A stretch of DNA of 64,000 nt from Datisca glomerata. Taxonomy: Eukaryota > Streptophyta > Magnoliopsida > Cucurbitales > Datiscaceae. Below are positions 1 to 11,571 of the stretch, one piece after another. The stretch's first letter is position 1. Every line of letters starts with the position of its first letter. The stretch is from positions 1 to 64,000 of the forward strand of contig QANY01002362.1 of NCBI GenBank assembly GCA_003255025.1, in the 5' to 3' direction. The position numbers and the translations under genes were made by a program. The notes beneath the pieces were generated by a model. The model did no database searches, was not told where the DNA came from, and saw nothing but the letters and a program-made list of their open reading frames with translations.

Positions 1-649
1 GACATGAGAAAATGACTAACTTACAAAAAGATTTAACTTACAAGTAGACTCGTACCTGATATGAGAAAATGATTGACAAACAAAAACCAGTATACCCTTA
101 GAAAGATATATTACAAGCACGTCAATGGCTAATGCCACCAAGCCACTTAAACTTGGGAAAATAGCTTCTTTTGGTAAAGAAATTGTACAGGTTATGACAA
201 ACCGGTGCTTCCTTTTTCTCTAATAAGAGTAGCACACTGATGCTTCTGTGATAAAGCTACATTGTCCAGCTCAACAATATTGCAAGTAATAAGATCTCAT
301 TTATGAATGGACTGATATTGCAAGTAATAAGATTGACAATTCAAGAGCTTTAAAGTAATTGTCCTGTAACTAAAAAAATATAGCTCTAACATTGGAATGA
401 AATGCACGTAAACCAACGTACAAGAAAATTATACGAGGGGAAGATAAATAAAACATCAACCACTAGGACCAACTAAAGTAGGTAAACATAAATCCGTTTC
501 ACATATTGAAGGCCTGCATATTAACAATTTTGAACAATCAGAAGTTTGTATGAAGAAGGACAACATTGGTATAGAGCCTACTGTCTTGCCAATCGGTGGG
601 AATTTAGCACCTATAGGCATGATCTCCTACATTCCAGTGGGGACAAAAG
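1..649. other. Non-coding, no gene recognised
   Basis: AT-rich sequence with no coding frame I can assign. It contains short direct repeats: a 20-base near-repeat around 1-20 and 58-77 (GAxATGAGAAAATGAxTxAC) and ATATTGCAAGTAATAAGAT around 278-297 and 313-332. It may be an intron or 3' flank of the minus-strand locus whose candidate first exon lies near 4.1 kb. Confidence 0.4.
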
Positions 650-2060
650 GAACAACCATGGGGAGAGTATCCGCATCCAAGACTAACCTACTAGGGAATA
701 AAAAATCACCAATAAAATGATAGTGTACCACACATTTATTTTGCAAGTTAGTGTATATCATGTGTCTAAACATTGCAAGTGAACTTAGGACACATTTACA
801 GTAGAATATAACACCCCCCCCCCCCAAAAAAAAGTATTGTAGATAAATTTCCTCCAACTTAGAAAATTCATCACTTGCAAAACCACCAATGATTATACTA
901 TGAATTGAAGGGGGGAAATGAGATGCATATCTAAAGACGCCCAACTTCACCCTGAAAAATAATTGTAAAAAATAATAAAGTTGATAGGATAAAGGCACGT
1001 CTGGATCCTCACCTCCCAACCCCTCTTTTCGAAGAACCCATTATTTTCCCACCATCTCGAGAACGACTACCCTCGATTATTTCCCCACGATTCAACTTTC
1101 ATATAGCCATGTCCATGCCCTGAAGCAATCAAAGAAGTAGGATAAGAACATAGAAATAGATTAATGTCCAAAATGAGAAACAATAAAAGTGAATAGAAAT
1201 GCAATACTCATTTAAAGATGTGGAACTTTTAGAACTTAATATTTCTTCCATGCATTGATGTCATTCAATTTGACAATTGTAAATTGACATTGTGACAATG
1301 AACAATTGACTCCAAAGTCATCATAAACAATAATCAATAGATTCGAGGACAATGAAACTATAAAGCAACCTAAGAAACTTATGCCATATAGATTCGAGGA
1401 CAATGAAACTATATAATCAATTTGTGACTTGCAGGACCACATAAGATAGGGGAGGAACAGGGGAGAGGGAGTAAGTGACGGCTAAAATTCCTCTCTTGCG
1501 TAACAGAAAGAACATGAACAATAAAAAATTATGGGATATTTTTAAAGCATAATTTCACGAATACCTCTCACATACTAAATGATACTCTACCAAACATTCT
1601 AACACACTGCCAATCTCGAAGAACTAAATGAAAACTGACAGTAACAGCAATACCTTCTTATAAACACCATCACCACGAGAAATTGGCAACACTTTTAGGC
1701 TTCTAAAGAGCGTGGAGGTGACATAATTTTTGAAGCACCGATCAGATGCACATAATGTCCATCTCAAACTTTTTACATTAGGAAGAACATGTGGGGGGAG
1801 AAGCAATGCCATAATAAGTGGATTGTCCACAGAAGCAACATGATTCCTTACCTGAAAGAGAAAGGAGAGAAGCTACAGCTTTACCTTTACCATTACCAAA
1901 AACTTTAGATTCAAGCAACGGCAATGAAAATGCATTAAGTTCTAAGTCAATTAAACATCTTGATTAGTTCTGAAAAAATGGAGGCATTCGTACTGTAATA
2001 AGAGGCTTGTCCTTGCGCCCAAACAAAACTACTTCATGTAGTTTTTTGAAGCCATATACA
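650..2060. repeat. Tandem duplication, copy 1 (about 1.4 kb)
   Basis: This block is repeated almost base for base immediately downstream at 2061-3443. Shared landmarks include ACCATGGGGAGAGT at the start, a poly-C/poly-A run, a GATTCGAGGACAATGAAACT motif present twice in each copy, and the end motif TTTTTTGAAGCCATATA. Copy 1 has about 30 extra bases near 737-770 (GTTAGTGTATATCATGTGTC...). Divergence is limited to scattered substitutions, so the duplication is recent or an assembly artefact. No reading frame in it is convincingly complete. Confidence 0.85.
1852..1955 (-). pseudogene. Candidate exon of unidentified gene, copy 1
   Basis: On the minus strand, a stretch reading roughly LNAFSLPLLESKVFGNG is followed by KGKAVASLLSLS and then a strong donor (CAG|GTAAGG, boundary near 1852). 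The same frame and donor are kept in the second tandem copy with a few conservative changes, which suggests a genuine exon duplicated with its introns. An in-frame stop lies just upstream of the reading, so the 5' boundary is uncertain. I do not recognise the protein family. Confidence 0.3.
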
Positions 2061-3443
2061 ACCATGGGGAGAGTGTCCGCATTCAAGACTAACCTACTAG
2101 GGAATAAAAATCACCAATAAAATGATAGTGTACCACACTTTTATTTTGCAAGTGAACTTAGGACACATTTACAGTAGAATATAACACCCCCCCCCCCNCC
2201 CCCCCCCCCCCAAAAAAAAGTATTGTAGATAAATTTCCTCCAACTTAGAAAATTCATCACTTGCAAAACTACCAATGATTATACTATGAATTGAAGGGGG
2301 GAAATGAGATGCATATCTAAAGACGCCCAACTTCACCCTGGAAAATAATTGTAAAAAATAATAAAGTTGATAGGATAAAGGCACGTCTGGATCCTCACCT
2401 CCCAACCCCTCTTTTCGAAGAACCCATTGTTTTCCCACCATCTTGAGAACGACTACCCTCGATTATTTCCCCACGATTCAACTTTCATATAGCCATGTCC
2501 ATGCCCTGAAGCAGTCAAAGAAGTAGGATAAGAACATAGAAATAGATTAATGTCCAAAATGAGAAACAATAAAAGTGAATAGAAATGCAATACTCATTTA
2601 AAGATGTGGAACTTTTAGAACTTAATATTTCTTCCATGCATTAATGTCATTCAATTTGACAATTGTAATTTGACATTGTGACAATGAACAATTGACTCTA
2701 AAGTCATCATAAACAATAATCAATAGATTCGAGGACAATGAAACTAAAAGCAACCTAAGAAACTTATGCCATATAGATTCGAGGACAATGAAACTATATA
2801 CTCAATTTGTGACTTGCAAGACCACATAAGATAGGGGAGGAACAGCGGAGAGGGAGTAAGTGACGGCTAAAATTCCTCTCTTGCGTAACAGAAAGAACAT
2901 GAACAATAAAAAATTATGGGATATTTTTAAAGCATAATTTCACGAATACCTCTCACATACTAAATGATACTCTACCAAACATTCTAACACACTGCCAATC
3001 TCGAGGAACTAAATAAAAACTGACAGTAACAGCAATACCTTCTTATAAACACCATCACCACGGGAAATTGGCAACACTTTTAGGCTTCTAAAGAGCATGG
3101 AGGTGACAGAATTTTTGAAGCACCGATCATATGCACATAATGTCCATCTCAAACTTTTTGCATTAGGAAGAACATGTGGGGGGAGAAGCAATGCCATAAT
3201 AAGTGGACTGTCCACAGAAGCATTATGATTCCTTACCTGAAAGAGAAAGGAGAGAAGCTACAGCTCTACCTTTACCATTACCAAAAACTTTAGATTCAAG
3301 CAACGACAATGAAAGTGCATTAAGTTCTAAGTCAATTAAACATCTTGATTAGTTCTGAAAAATGGAGGCATTCGTACTGTAATAAGAGGCTTGTCCTTGC
3401 TCCCAAATAAAACTACTTCATGTAGTTTTTTGAAGCCATATAC
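2061..3443. repeat. Tandem duplication, copy 2 (about 1.4 kb)
   Basis: Second copy of the 650-2060 block, with the same order of landmarks. It holds the only ambiguous base in the window, an N at 2198 inside a run of more than 20 cytosines; the equivalent run in copy 1 (about 812-826) is shorter. Homopolymers like this commonly collapse or break assemblies, so the exact length and even the duplication itself need read-level support. Confidence 0.85.
3237..3340 (-). pseudogene. Candidate exon of unidentified gene, copy 2
   Basis: Minus-strand counterpart of the 1852-1955 exon: LNALSLSLLESKVFGNG then KGRAVASLLSLS, ending at the donor CAG|GTAAGG near 3237. The alternative interpretation is that CAG here is an acceptor and that coding runs on to the left as VRNHNASVDSPLIMALLLPP (3215 leftwards), ending near a GTATTG donor at about 3040. 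Both cannot be right, and no homologue is recognised for either. Confidence 0.3.
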
Positions 3444-4028
3444 CTAGAATACCAAATAACAAAAATGTATTGCCTTGAACACTGAGAAAAAATAAAGAAA
3501 ACTGAACAAAACGCTGGTTCAGACACCACCAATGCACGCACCTAGGCACGGTTCAAACCATGCATAAATACATGGCAAGCATTCCCAAAAATAGGAACAG
3601 CTATGACTTGAAGCATCCAAAGAATGACTGATTCTTCTCCACCATTTTAATTCTTGCTTACAACGGCCAAAATGATCCAACATGCAGGTTACATAAAAAT
3701 GTTTCTTGCTCAAACCCACCAACACACTTCACATGATATAAGAGTCACACACTACTTCATACTTCAAAGACGTCCTCCACTAAGACATACTTCTATTTAG
3801 CCTATGTGGCATTAATCAGGCATACCAGGTATGAAGTTCATTTCCCAAAAATAATTCAGAATCAACAATATCGTTCTCTCTTAATACATAAAGAAGCACG
3901 TGCTCATTCAAAGTTTGGAGCTAGTAAGAGCAACATATGCCTTATAAAAAGAGAAAAACTCTTCCAAAAAATATCCGTTCGGAAGCAAAATGGAAGAAAA
4001 TGAAGTTAGTGAAGAAAACAGAAGCTAC

Positions 4029-4129
4029 CTTGCTTGGTACAGAAAGATGCGAACGTAGGTAAAGAATCCTGATGAAAGTTGTGGAACCTCTAGAGCCAAT
4101 GTTTCAAGTTGACGAGAAGTAACCCTCAT
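4029..4129 (-). CDS. Candidate first coding exon, unidentified gene
   Basis: Minus-strand ATG at 4129 opens a 101-nt exon reading MRVTSRQLETLALEVPQLSS then GFFTYVRIFLYQA, ending at a donor AAG|GTAGCT at 4028/4029. Upstream (4140-4330 on the + coordinates) the minus strand is pyrimidine-rich with a (CT)n microsatellite, as is common in plant 5' UTRs. Downstream candidate exons lie in the duplicated block to the left. I cannot assign a family; the internal duplication and stops in neighbouring candidate exons suggest the locus may be a pseudogene. Confidence 0.4.
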
Positions 4130-4229
4130 AAAAAAATCGGTTGGCGGCGTTAGTGGCTATCCACAATCACTCTGAAATGGTCCCTGAGTTGAAGCTTCAA
4201 GAAACGAGCCTTGTTCTTCCAAATCCCGA

Positions 4230-4252
4230 CGAGAGAGAGAGAGAGAGAGAGC
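4230..4252. repeat. (GA)n microsatellite in probable 5' UTR
   Basis: A run of alternating GA followed by a G-rich stretch. On the minus strand it is a (CT)n tract about 110 bases upstream of the candidate start codon at 4129, the usual position for a plant leader CT-repeat. Confidence 0.7.
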
Positions 4253-4439
4253 GGGGGGAGATGGTCGGTGACGAGGATGAAGGGAGAGGGAGATGGCGTT
4301 AAGGATGCAAGGAGAGGGAGATGGCGTCGTAAGTTTGAGAGAAATGAAACGGTTAAGTTTATTTAGGCAAGTATATATATTGGAAAATTTGTAATTAAAG
4401 AAAATTTAATGACAGTGAAAAAGAATAAGTATCATATTA

Positions 4440-4590
4440 GGTAATATATTTATGATTGTTAATGTAAAACCTGTCATGCTAGCCAAACATCTATTTTTTA
4501 CAGTCTAGAGTCTTTTTTACATAACAGGTTTAAGAGACCTGTAATTCATTCTAATAAACAGTTGTCATCTAAAGCCCATTTATAGTAGTG
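4440..4590 (-). mobile_element. CACTA-like element end (fragment)
   Basis: Read on the minus strand, the segment begins CACTACTATAAATGGG at 4590 and is followed by short recurring subterminal motifs (ACAACTG, ACAGGT, AACCTGT). It abuts the broken integrase of the copia remnant to its right, which stops at this junction. No matching opposite terminus was found, so this is a fragment or a MITE with one end lost. Confidence 0.35.
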
Positions 4591-6878
4591 TATTTGTTTG
4601 TGGTTTCCTTTCTATCTTACAATTTTGTTGGTGAGTGTAAGGACAAGGGTGCATAAAGGTTATACCAAGTTGGTCTAAAAAGAGTTTTAGGCTCCTAGAT
4701 TCACCTCCCCAGTCTGTTTGGATGCCTTTGATTTTAGAATTAAACTGTGTTTCTACAAAGGGTATGAAGTGAAGAAAAAAAGATTTTGCTTCAAATTTAA
4801 GTCTTAAAGGAAAGATCCAACAAACCTTGTAAAATCATCAACTATACTTAGATCATACCTATGACCTTTTAGAGACAACGTGGGTGAAGGACCCCAGATA
4901 TCAGCATGGATTCATTCAAAAGATATTATGGTTTGTTGTTCAACAGATGAAAAACTTCTTAATTGCATTTTACCAAATTTGCATGCATTATAGAAAGATG
5001 GAATAGAAACAAATGAAATTTTATTGCGTTGAAGTATAGTTTTCAGAACAATGCTTGAAGGATGCCCAAGTCTTTGGTATAACACGTTGATATCACTTCA
5101 GAATAAAGAATTGAAACTTTTACAGCTAACATGAAAGGTATTATGACTAACAGACTTGAGACAAGGATAAACAATAGACAGATTGCAACGATTATCATGA
5201 CTAACAAAGGTATTTTGACATGAATGTAAACTATATGAAGTAGCTACATAAATTGCAAGGACTTTGTTTGCAGTAGTAAAATTTAGAGTGAAGGGCAGCT
5301 TTTGAAGCAGTATACCTTTTAATGATAAAATGATATAAACCATCTCTAAGAACTCCTTGTAGAATGACCCTCTTCCAACTCTTATCCTTGATAAAATAAA
5401 AAATTGAGTCAAATTCTATGATAACATCATTATCAAGAGCAAGTTTAGATACACTTAGAAGATTTTTAGTTATGGAAGGAACACAAAGAATTTATCTTAG
5501 AGAAAGGGACAGAATCTTTCAATCTGAATTAAACCTACTATTCTTATAAACATCATTAGCTAACAATATTTCTGAACTACCTATATAAGAGATAGGTAAT
5601 AACTCACCATTTCTCACCATGAGTTTTCCTTTACCTTTATAGTCTAATTTCAAATATATATTCTCCAAATCATTAGTGATGTGATTTGTTGCCCCACTGT
5701 CGAGGTACCACGAGTTATTAATGACTGATGAAAGTTATGCAATGCAGGCAACAATGTTGAAGCTCCCTGAATTACCATTTGGTGGGTGACTTTGTTGTGA
5801 GTCGTAGTTTGGTTGTTGAAACTCAGAGTCAAACCTGTTATAACAAGTGTAGCATTATGGCCTATACGTATGCAAAGTTGACAAACTGGTCTGGGCATTC
5901 CTCTTCCATGACCACGACCTCTACTTCTTGAATTATGCATGCCTCGACTGGTAAAGTTATTACCTAGTCCTCTTCTATTATTGGATAAGTTAAACATGGC
6001 ATCATTGGCAGAAGGACTTGGAAGATCTACTAAGGTACTAACAGTAGAATTATTTTGTTCTAAACGTATTTCTTGGCTCTGTAAAAGAAACTGAGCCTCT
6101 TGTAATGAGACAAGTTCATGTCTTAAGGTGAGATTGATGACCACATGATCATAATCATTTCCAAGACCTCCTAGGATGCACACCAGCAATTTTTCATCTG
6201 AGATGTTTTGTGCAGAAGTTGATAGATTATCAGGAGTAGAGCTCATCTTGAGAATATATTCATTTACAGTTGAGGAACCTTTTTGGCAGAGTGAAGTTGA
6301 AGTCTAAGTTGCAGAAGTCTGAATTTTGAGTTTGTGCAAATAGACTCTTAAGAACAGTCTAAACTTCATTGGAAGTCCCACAATGAACCACGTGACTAGA
6401 CATTGACTCAGAGATTGAAGACAATTACCAGCTTCGAAGAAACTGATCGACGAGCGTTAAAAGGCAAGAAAATAGGGTTAAGAGAAGTTGCTGAGGAAAC
6501 AACACTTGAGTTAACTTTGGTGACCTTAGTGATATACTGAGGTGGACGCACAATTCTTCCACGGAGAAAATCTTCTATCCCATACGCATAGTCATGTGAA
6601 CTGATTTGAGAACGCCAGAAGATGTAGTTTCCTTGGTCAAGATGAATGTGGATAGGAATCAAACTCTTCGGGATTAAATTCCCAAGATCTGAGAGAACTT
6701 GAGGTTCAGAGGTGCTAAGAAGAAGGTGTACAGTATAAATATAGCTGCAAGTACAGGCATGTGCAAGCTAACTTACTAACAGAAAGTTAACTATAAGCTA
6801 ACTATACTAACAGTAACTAACAGAAAACTATAAACCAACTGAGTAAGCTTTCAAGCTAAGCTAACACAAATACTAACA
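4591..6878 (-). mobile_element. Degenerate Ty1/copia remnant E
   Basis: Minus-strand order is partial 5' LTR, gag, protease region and integrase, then an abrupt end at 4590. The LTR piece starts TGTTAGTATTTGTGTTAGC at 6878 and contains a TATA-like TATATTTATA; it is fused to gag near 6735 with no primer-binding site, so the leader has been deleted. Integrase signatures near 4900-4600 include HADIWGP, VDDFTRF and an xDWGGE-type motif. RT, RNase H and the 3' LTR are absent. Frameshifts and stops make it non-functional. Confidence 0.85.
5650..6708 (-). pseudogene. Copia gag (UBN2-type), frameshifted
   Basis: The N-terminal part contains HIHLDQGNYIFWRSQ, the typical copia gag opening in which a substrate-like LDxxNYxxWR motif precedes UBN2. 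The second part (6246-5650) continues in another frame with GGLGNDYDHVV, an SLQEAQFLLQSQEIRLEQ helix, an RG-rich stretch and one CQLCxxxGH zinc-knuckle-like motif. Gag would form the virus-like particle. At least one frameshift lies between 6408 and 6246. Confidence 0.8.
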
Positions 6879-9434
6879 CGCATTTATTAAAGTATGCATT
6901 GACCCAAGTATGCAACTTCATCAAAAACATGAAGCTAATTCAAGATTAGTTTGTTTATGGATTTTTTTTAATTTTAATTATATCTCCACAAAATTAGAAA
7001 TATTTCTATTATGGGATTATAATTTTTTATATTTATATAATTTTTCATTATCTTTTTCCTTGTTGTGGTCTCGAGATTCAATTTATTTTTAGTATTTTAT
7101 GTCAAAAATCTCTTCACATGCTCAACGTGCCTTTACAATTTACAGCAGTGTAAAACCTTTTGCTATATGCATGTAACAACACATGCATGCCTAATTTTGA
7201 TAATTAGAAACGAAAAGGAAAAGAAATAAAAATATAACATAAAAGGCATTGCCACAACACACCTAAAAAACCAGTTACTACCACACAGTTTACGATCTTA
7301 TATTCATTTTATGATAATTCAAACTAGTCTAAAATGGAATTTGAAAAACAATTATTAGCCAAAAATATTATAAATGCTTACAAAAACTGTTTCTTTTAAG
7401 TAAAGAAAACAATTATGTTTCTTCTGCTTCGCAGTTTTTGCTAAAAACTATTAATAATTACAACTCCGAGGACTACACGGCCACCAGTGATCGGTACAAT
7501 CACTGGAAGCATCTGAATCCTTCTTTGATGTGTCTAAAAAATGAGACATACATAAATCAACAGTGAAATGCAAAAGCAGCTTCCTGTCAAGTTTATACCG
7601 CTAGTATGTCTTGAATTAAAATGTTATTGTTCTTCACTAATATAATAAATTGGAAATATTTTATCATTGTGCCAAATCCAGACAATATTTTGTCATTTTT
7701 ATGCATATGCTTTAGTTAATATTGTGGATTAAGTATGATTTACACCCTTAAAGTTGTTTGGTTGTCATTTTTGGTTTCTTGTAATTGCATATTTGTTAAT
7801 TTGCTTATTAAAGTTTCAAAGAAGAGTCAATTTGATGATTCTATCAAGTGGGTTTAAATTCTTCTGTTGAGTCATATTGACCTACACCTGACAAAATTTT
7901 TAAGGTGAAACGATGTCATTTTAGTAATCTCTTTCAACCGCCTCATACAAGAATTTGACAGGTTTAACCACACTTTGATGGAGTGATTTGAAATTGGTTA
8001 TTAAATTGACACATAGAAACTATAGGAACTAAAATAACAATCAATATAAACTTTTAAGAAATGTAAATTATATTTGATCCAATAAATCATCACACTTATA
8101 TTTGATTTGAATCGCATTTTTCTAAATTATTGTTAGATTTTATAAAAAAAAGTATATTTTACCTAATTTTTTTTTCAAGTTGAAGTTTAGAAATTTAAAC
8201 TTTAGACATTCTACTTTAAATAGAAATGTGACTACCAAGTTCACTATTATGCATGCCCCATGTTAGGACAAATGGAAGCGTTTGTCCAAGTTTTGTAGCA
8301 CTGGCAAGGAATCTGAAGAGAGATACCTAAGAGTATCGTTATTATAATATCACTTTCCTTTTTCAACGCAGTCATTCATAGTAGAAAGGACAGAATCATC
8401 AGTAGAATGAACATTGACAAAAGGCCAAAAAAATAATTTAATATAAAACATATAACAAATGAAAATGAAAAAAAAGTAGGCATTTTTAAAAGTTATCTGT
8501 AAGATTCTTTCTGTCTTTCCGTCAAGTCACTATCATCCTACAATAGTTATTCGCATGCTATAATTTAAATAATTTAATAAATCATTGATTGGTAACAAAT
8601 AAACAATATTAGCTCGTGCACTACAGCCTAGCACAAGTCAGAGAATCAAAAGCACAATTCTTTAATTAACTAATCTGGTTTCCTTTATATAATTATTCCT
8701 TTTTGTTAATTGGAAAGCAAAACGTATAGTGGAAAAGATGGTTCCCCAATTCGTGGAGCCAACCATATACAGTTCTTTAACGCAAAGATACTTCAGTATT
8801 TTTTTCATTAATAAATCGTCAAAATATTGCAAAGGAGTGACACTATTTATTAAAAAACTTTTAGACACATATTTATTTCATAAAAAATAATGTGTTCTTC
8901 ATGATTAATAAGATGTCTTGACATGAAATTCATAAAAAATAAAAAGTGATAATACTCCACGACATTGTTTAAAAAGTTATAAAATTTTACGAGAATTAAA
9001 ATGAATGAGAGCTCAACTACATGACTTCACATGTGTAGATATTACTGTTTACTAATTGTCTCCATGGAGTAGTTTAATTAAGACACTTGTAAAAGGATAT
9101 GACACTCCATATCTCAAATAAACTTCACAAGAAAATGTATTAGAATTTTTAATGCAAGTTTAAGTGGGGCTAAAAATAGAGCACTTTGTAGCTCATGATT
9201 AGCTTCGTTTTGACTTTTTTAATTTGGTTTTTTAAAAAAAGGGTTGGAGACAAATAGAAGTTGCTCGGACCCTCTCTTTGGTTTAGCGGCTGTGGTAAGT
9301 TTGACTTGACTTTTTGGATTCTTGACCAGATTTCGCTATTGGTTAGATAGATATTGTTTGAATTAAACTGGATACTACTTGAAGACGTAAGAAATAGAGC
9401 TGCATGCCGTCATCATGAGATGTACTGTGGTAAC
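6879..9434. other. 2.5-kb intergenic stretch, nothing recognised
   Basis: Very AT-rich sequence with poly-A/T runs and no coding frame with family resemblance. No terminal repeats or RNA gene motifs were seen by eye. A clean poor-complexity stretch lies near 8120-8180. Confidence 0.5.
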
Positions 9435-9784
9435 TGATAAGTATTGCAGAGAATCAAGAAATGACCAAGAAAGTTAGAATTGAAGAATGATTTCACAAAC
9501 TCTAAAAGATCTCAAAAGAAGAATTAATATATATATATAGCATCAGTTAGTGAGCAACCTTACTAACTGTCAGATACCACCAATCTAGCTAGTGCAATAA
9601 CAATATAACTGCACAGAGAAACTAACACTTGACTATACAGTGAGTTGTTAACTATCATCCCCATCAAACTGATATCAATAAGAGAATGCATCGATTGTCC
9701 TTGAGTGAAGAAAATTGTACTGAAGGTAAAGCCTTTATAAATATATATGTCAGCTGATGATTCTAAGAGCAAATATAGCTAACA
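9435..9784 (-). repeat. Probable 3' LTR of copia remnant F
   Basis: On the minus strand the segment runs from TGTTAGCTATATTTGCTC (9784) to CTGCAATACTTATCA (9435), i.e. TG...CA bounded, about 350 bp, with an internal TATATATATATATTAATTC promoter-like tract. It directly follows the C-terminal RNase H coding of remnant F, where a 3' LTR is expected. The second LTR is not present in the window. Confidence 0.6.
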
Positions 9785-11520
9785 AAAAGAGCTTTCCATG
9801 CAATTTTCTCTCTGATAATGTGAAAGCAATTTGAATATGTATGGTCGCTACATGGAATACGTGATTTGAAGCTGCGCAACAATAGAGACACAGTCAAGAA
9901 TATGCCTATTAAATGACAACTAAACTGTAGTATTGATTAGGATATATACTTAGCTTCAGTTGTGGATCTAGCAACAATAGTTTTGCTTCTTTGCTGACTA
10001 GGAATTGGGATTCGAACCAAGGAAAATAACAAAATATGAAATAGACATTCTATCATTAAAGTCTCTTGCCCAATTAGTATCTCACCGTAGGCTTGAGGAA
10101 CATTATGCATCGCTTAAATGTATTACATGATAACAAGTGCCCCTTAAGATGCCTCAGAATGCGTTTGACCGCTGTAAGATAAACTAACATTGGAGAACGC
10201 ATAAAATAACATACAAAACAAAAGGTAATTTTAGGTATAGTAAATGTATGATATTAAAGGCCTCTAACTAAAGTTAGGATGTTCAAAATTATCCCAAACC
10301 GAACAAAAAATGACCGGTTTGGTTGGTTCCTTATATGTATTCAGTCCTGTTCGGTTCGAAAAAATGAGAGAACCGAAGTTTCGGTTCCTTATTTTTTTAT
10401 TTTTTATATATAACTTTTTATAAAATCGAACCAAAACAAAACATTAATTTTATATATATATTTTTTCAATAATATCATTTAAAATTATTTTTAAAAAATT
10501 TTAATTCATAATACCGAACTGAACCGTGAACACCCCTAACTAAAGTAATGTAATGAGATGCATTAGATAAAGGAACAATTTATGGGTCATAGAAATCTAT
10601 TTTAGGAGAGAGTTGTCTTGCCTTAGCATCGGTCAATCCTGCTTTATGAAGAAGATCTAAAATGTTCTTCTGCGTATATAGAAAGATACAAGTTGAATTG
10701 GATTTACTGCCCGAAAAAGTGTTTTAATGAACCCAGGTCAGTCATATGAACCTCAATCTTTAATTACAATAATAAAGATTGAATGTAAGTAGGATCAATC
10801 CCATTCATTATAATAGCATCGACACAGAGTAATATATATGTGAAAAACTTAGAAGAAGTGCATAAAAACAAACCTAAGACTGTAGAGGAAACAATAAATT
10901 CTAAGTTGGGTAAATGAGAAGTAAATCTTTCATATCAGGCCCTAGGTGTTGGCTTTATGTCACATAAGTATATGTGTAGCTTATGAGCATGATTTTAAAA
11001 GTTTAGCTGAATTTCTCAACATAATCCAAACTAGATTGTTGATAAAGAAACTTAACAACTAACTTCGACTTGTATCTAGTGATTGCTAGGATTATTATCA
11101 GCTTGTACACCCATTTGCACCTAATTAAATACTTTTATGGAGGAAGATGAATGAGAGACAATTTTTCTGGATGTCGAAGAGTAGCAAATTCCTTTTGAAT
11201 GGCTGATCTCCAAGTTTCAAAATTAGAGGAAACAAAATATATATGTGAAGAAGGTTCAATTGCATATGACATACTGGGTGAGAAGGTAAGTGTATGTTTT
11301 CTTCTTTGAGGTCCTAGATTTTGATAACGTTGATATAAGATGATCATTAATTAGAATATTGATAACTTTAGTTGCACCTATAAGTAAGAGTAACAGAAAA
11401 ACATGCTAAAAGTAGAAATGGGTAAAACAGATTGAGCAAGGTAAGTAAAAAGTAGATCAATTAGAAGAAGATATATATGCATAACATATAGAGAAGAACC
11501 AATCATTGATGAAGAAGACT
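9785..11520 (-). mobile_element. Copia remnant F: linker, RT and RNase H
   Basis: Minus-strand pol fragment. It starts with a Ser/Pro-rich linker, then FETWRSAIQKEFATLR...LSLIHLPP (11250-11135), the conserved junction before reverse transcriptase. RT pieces follow: a YVDDxxIxGN-equivalent near 10830 degraded to VDAIIMNG, MTDLG near 10740, and LLHKAGLTDAKARQLSP near 10630. The RNase H end is SQQRSKTIVARSTTEAKYIS near 9960-10010, followed by the C-terminal AASNHVFHVATIHIQI segment. Many stops. A MITE (10274-10537) interrupts the RT/RNase H connection. Confidence 0.8.
10274..10537. mobile_element. hAT-like MITE with 8-bp TSD
   Basis: A 264-bp non-coding insertion flanked by AACTAAAG at 10266-10273 and 10538-10545 (the match extends to TAACTAAAGT). 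Its ends are inverted: TAGGATGTTCA on the left against AGGGGTGTTCA, the complement of the right end TGAACACCCCT. The interior has CCGGTTTGGTT and CCGAACTGAACCG. An 8-bp target duplication with short TIRs is the hallmark of the hAT superfamily. It splits the pol coding of copia F, so it is younger than that insertion. Confidence 0.8.
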
Positions 11521-11571
11521 CAGGCAAAAGTTAAAGAAGAATAAGAGGTAATGTGAAATGGAATAGTGTTA

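Noticed and set aside
3519..3725. 68-codon minus-strand frame with many Cys and Trp
   Set aside because: No splice sites in phase with the candidate exons and no recognised family; probably intron.
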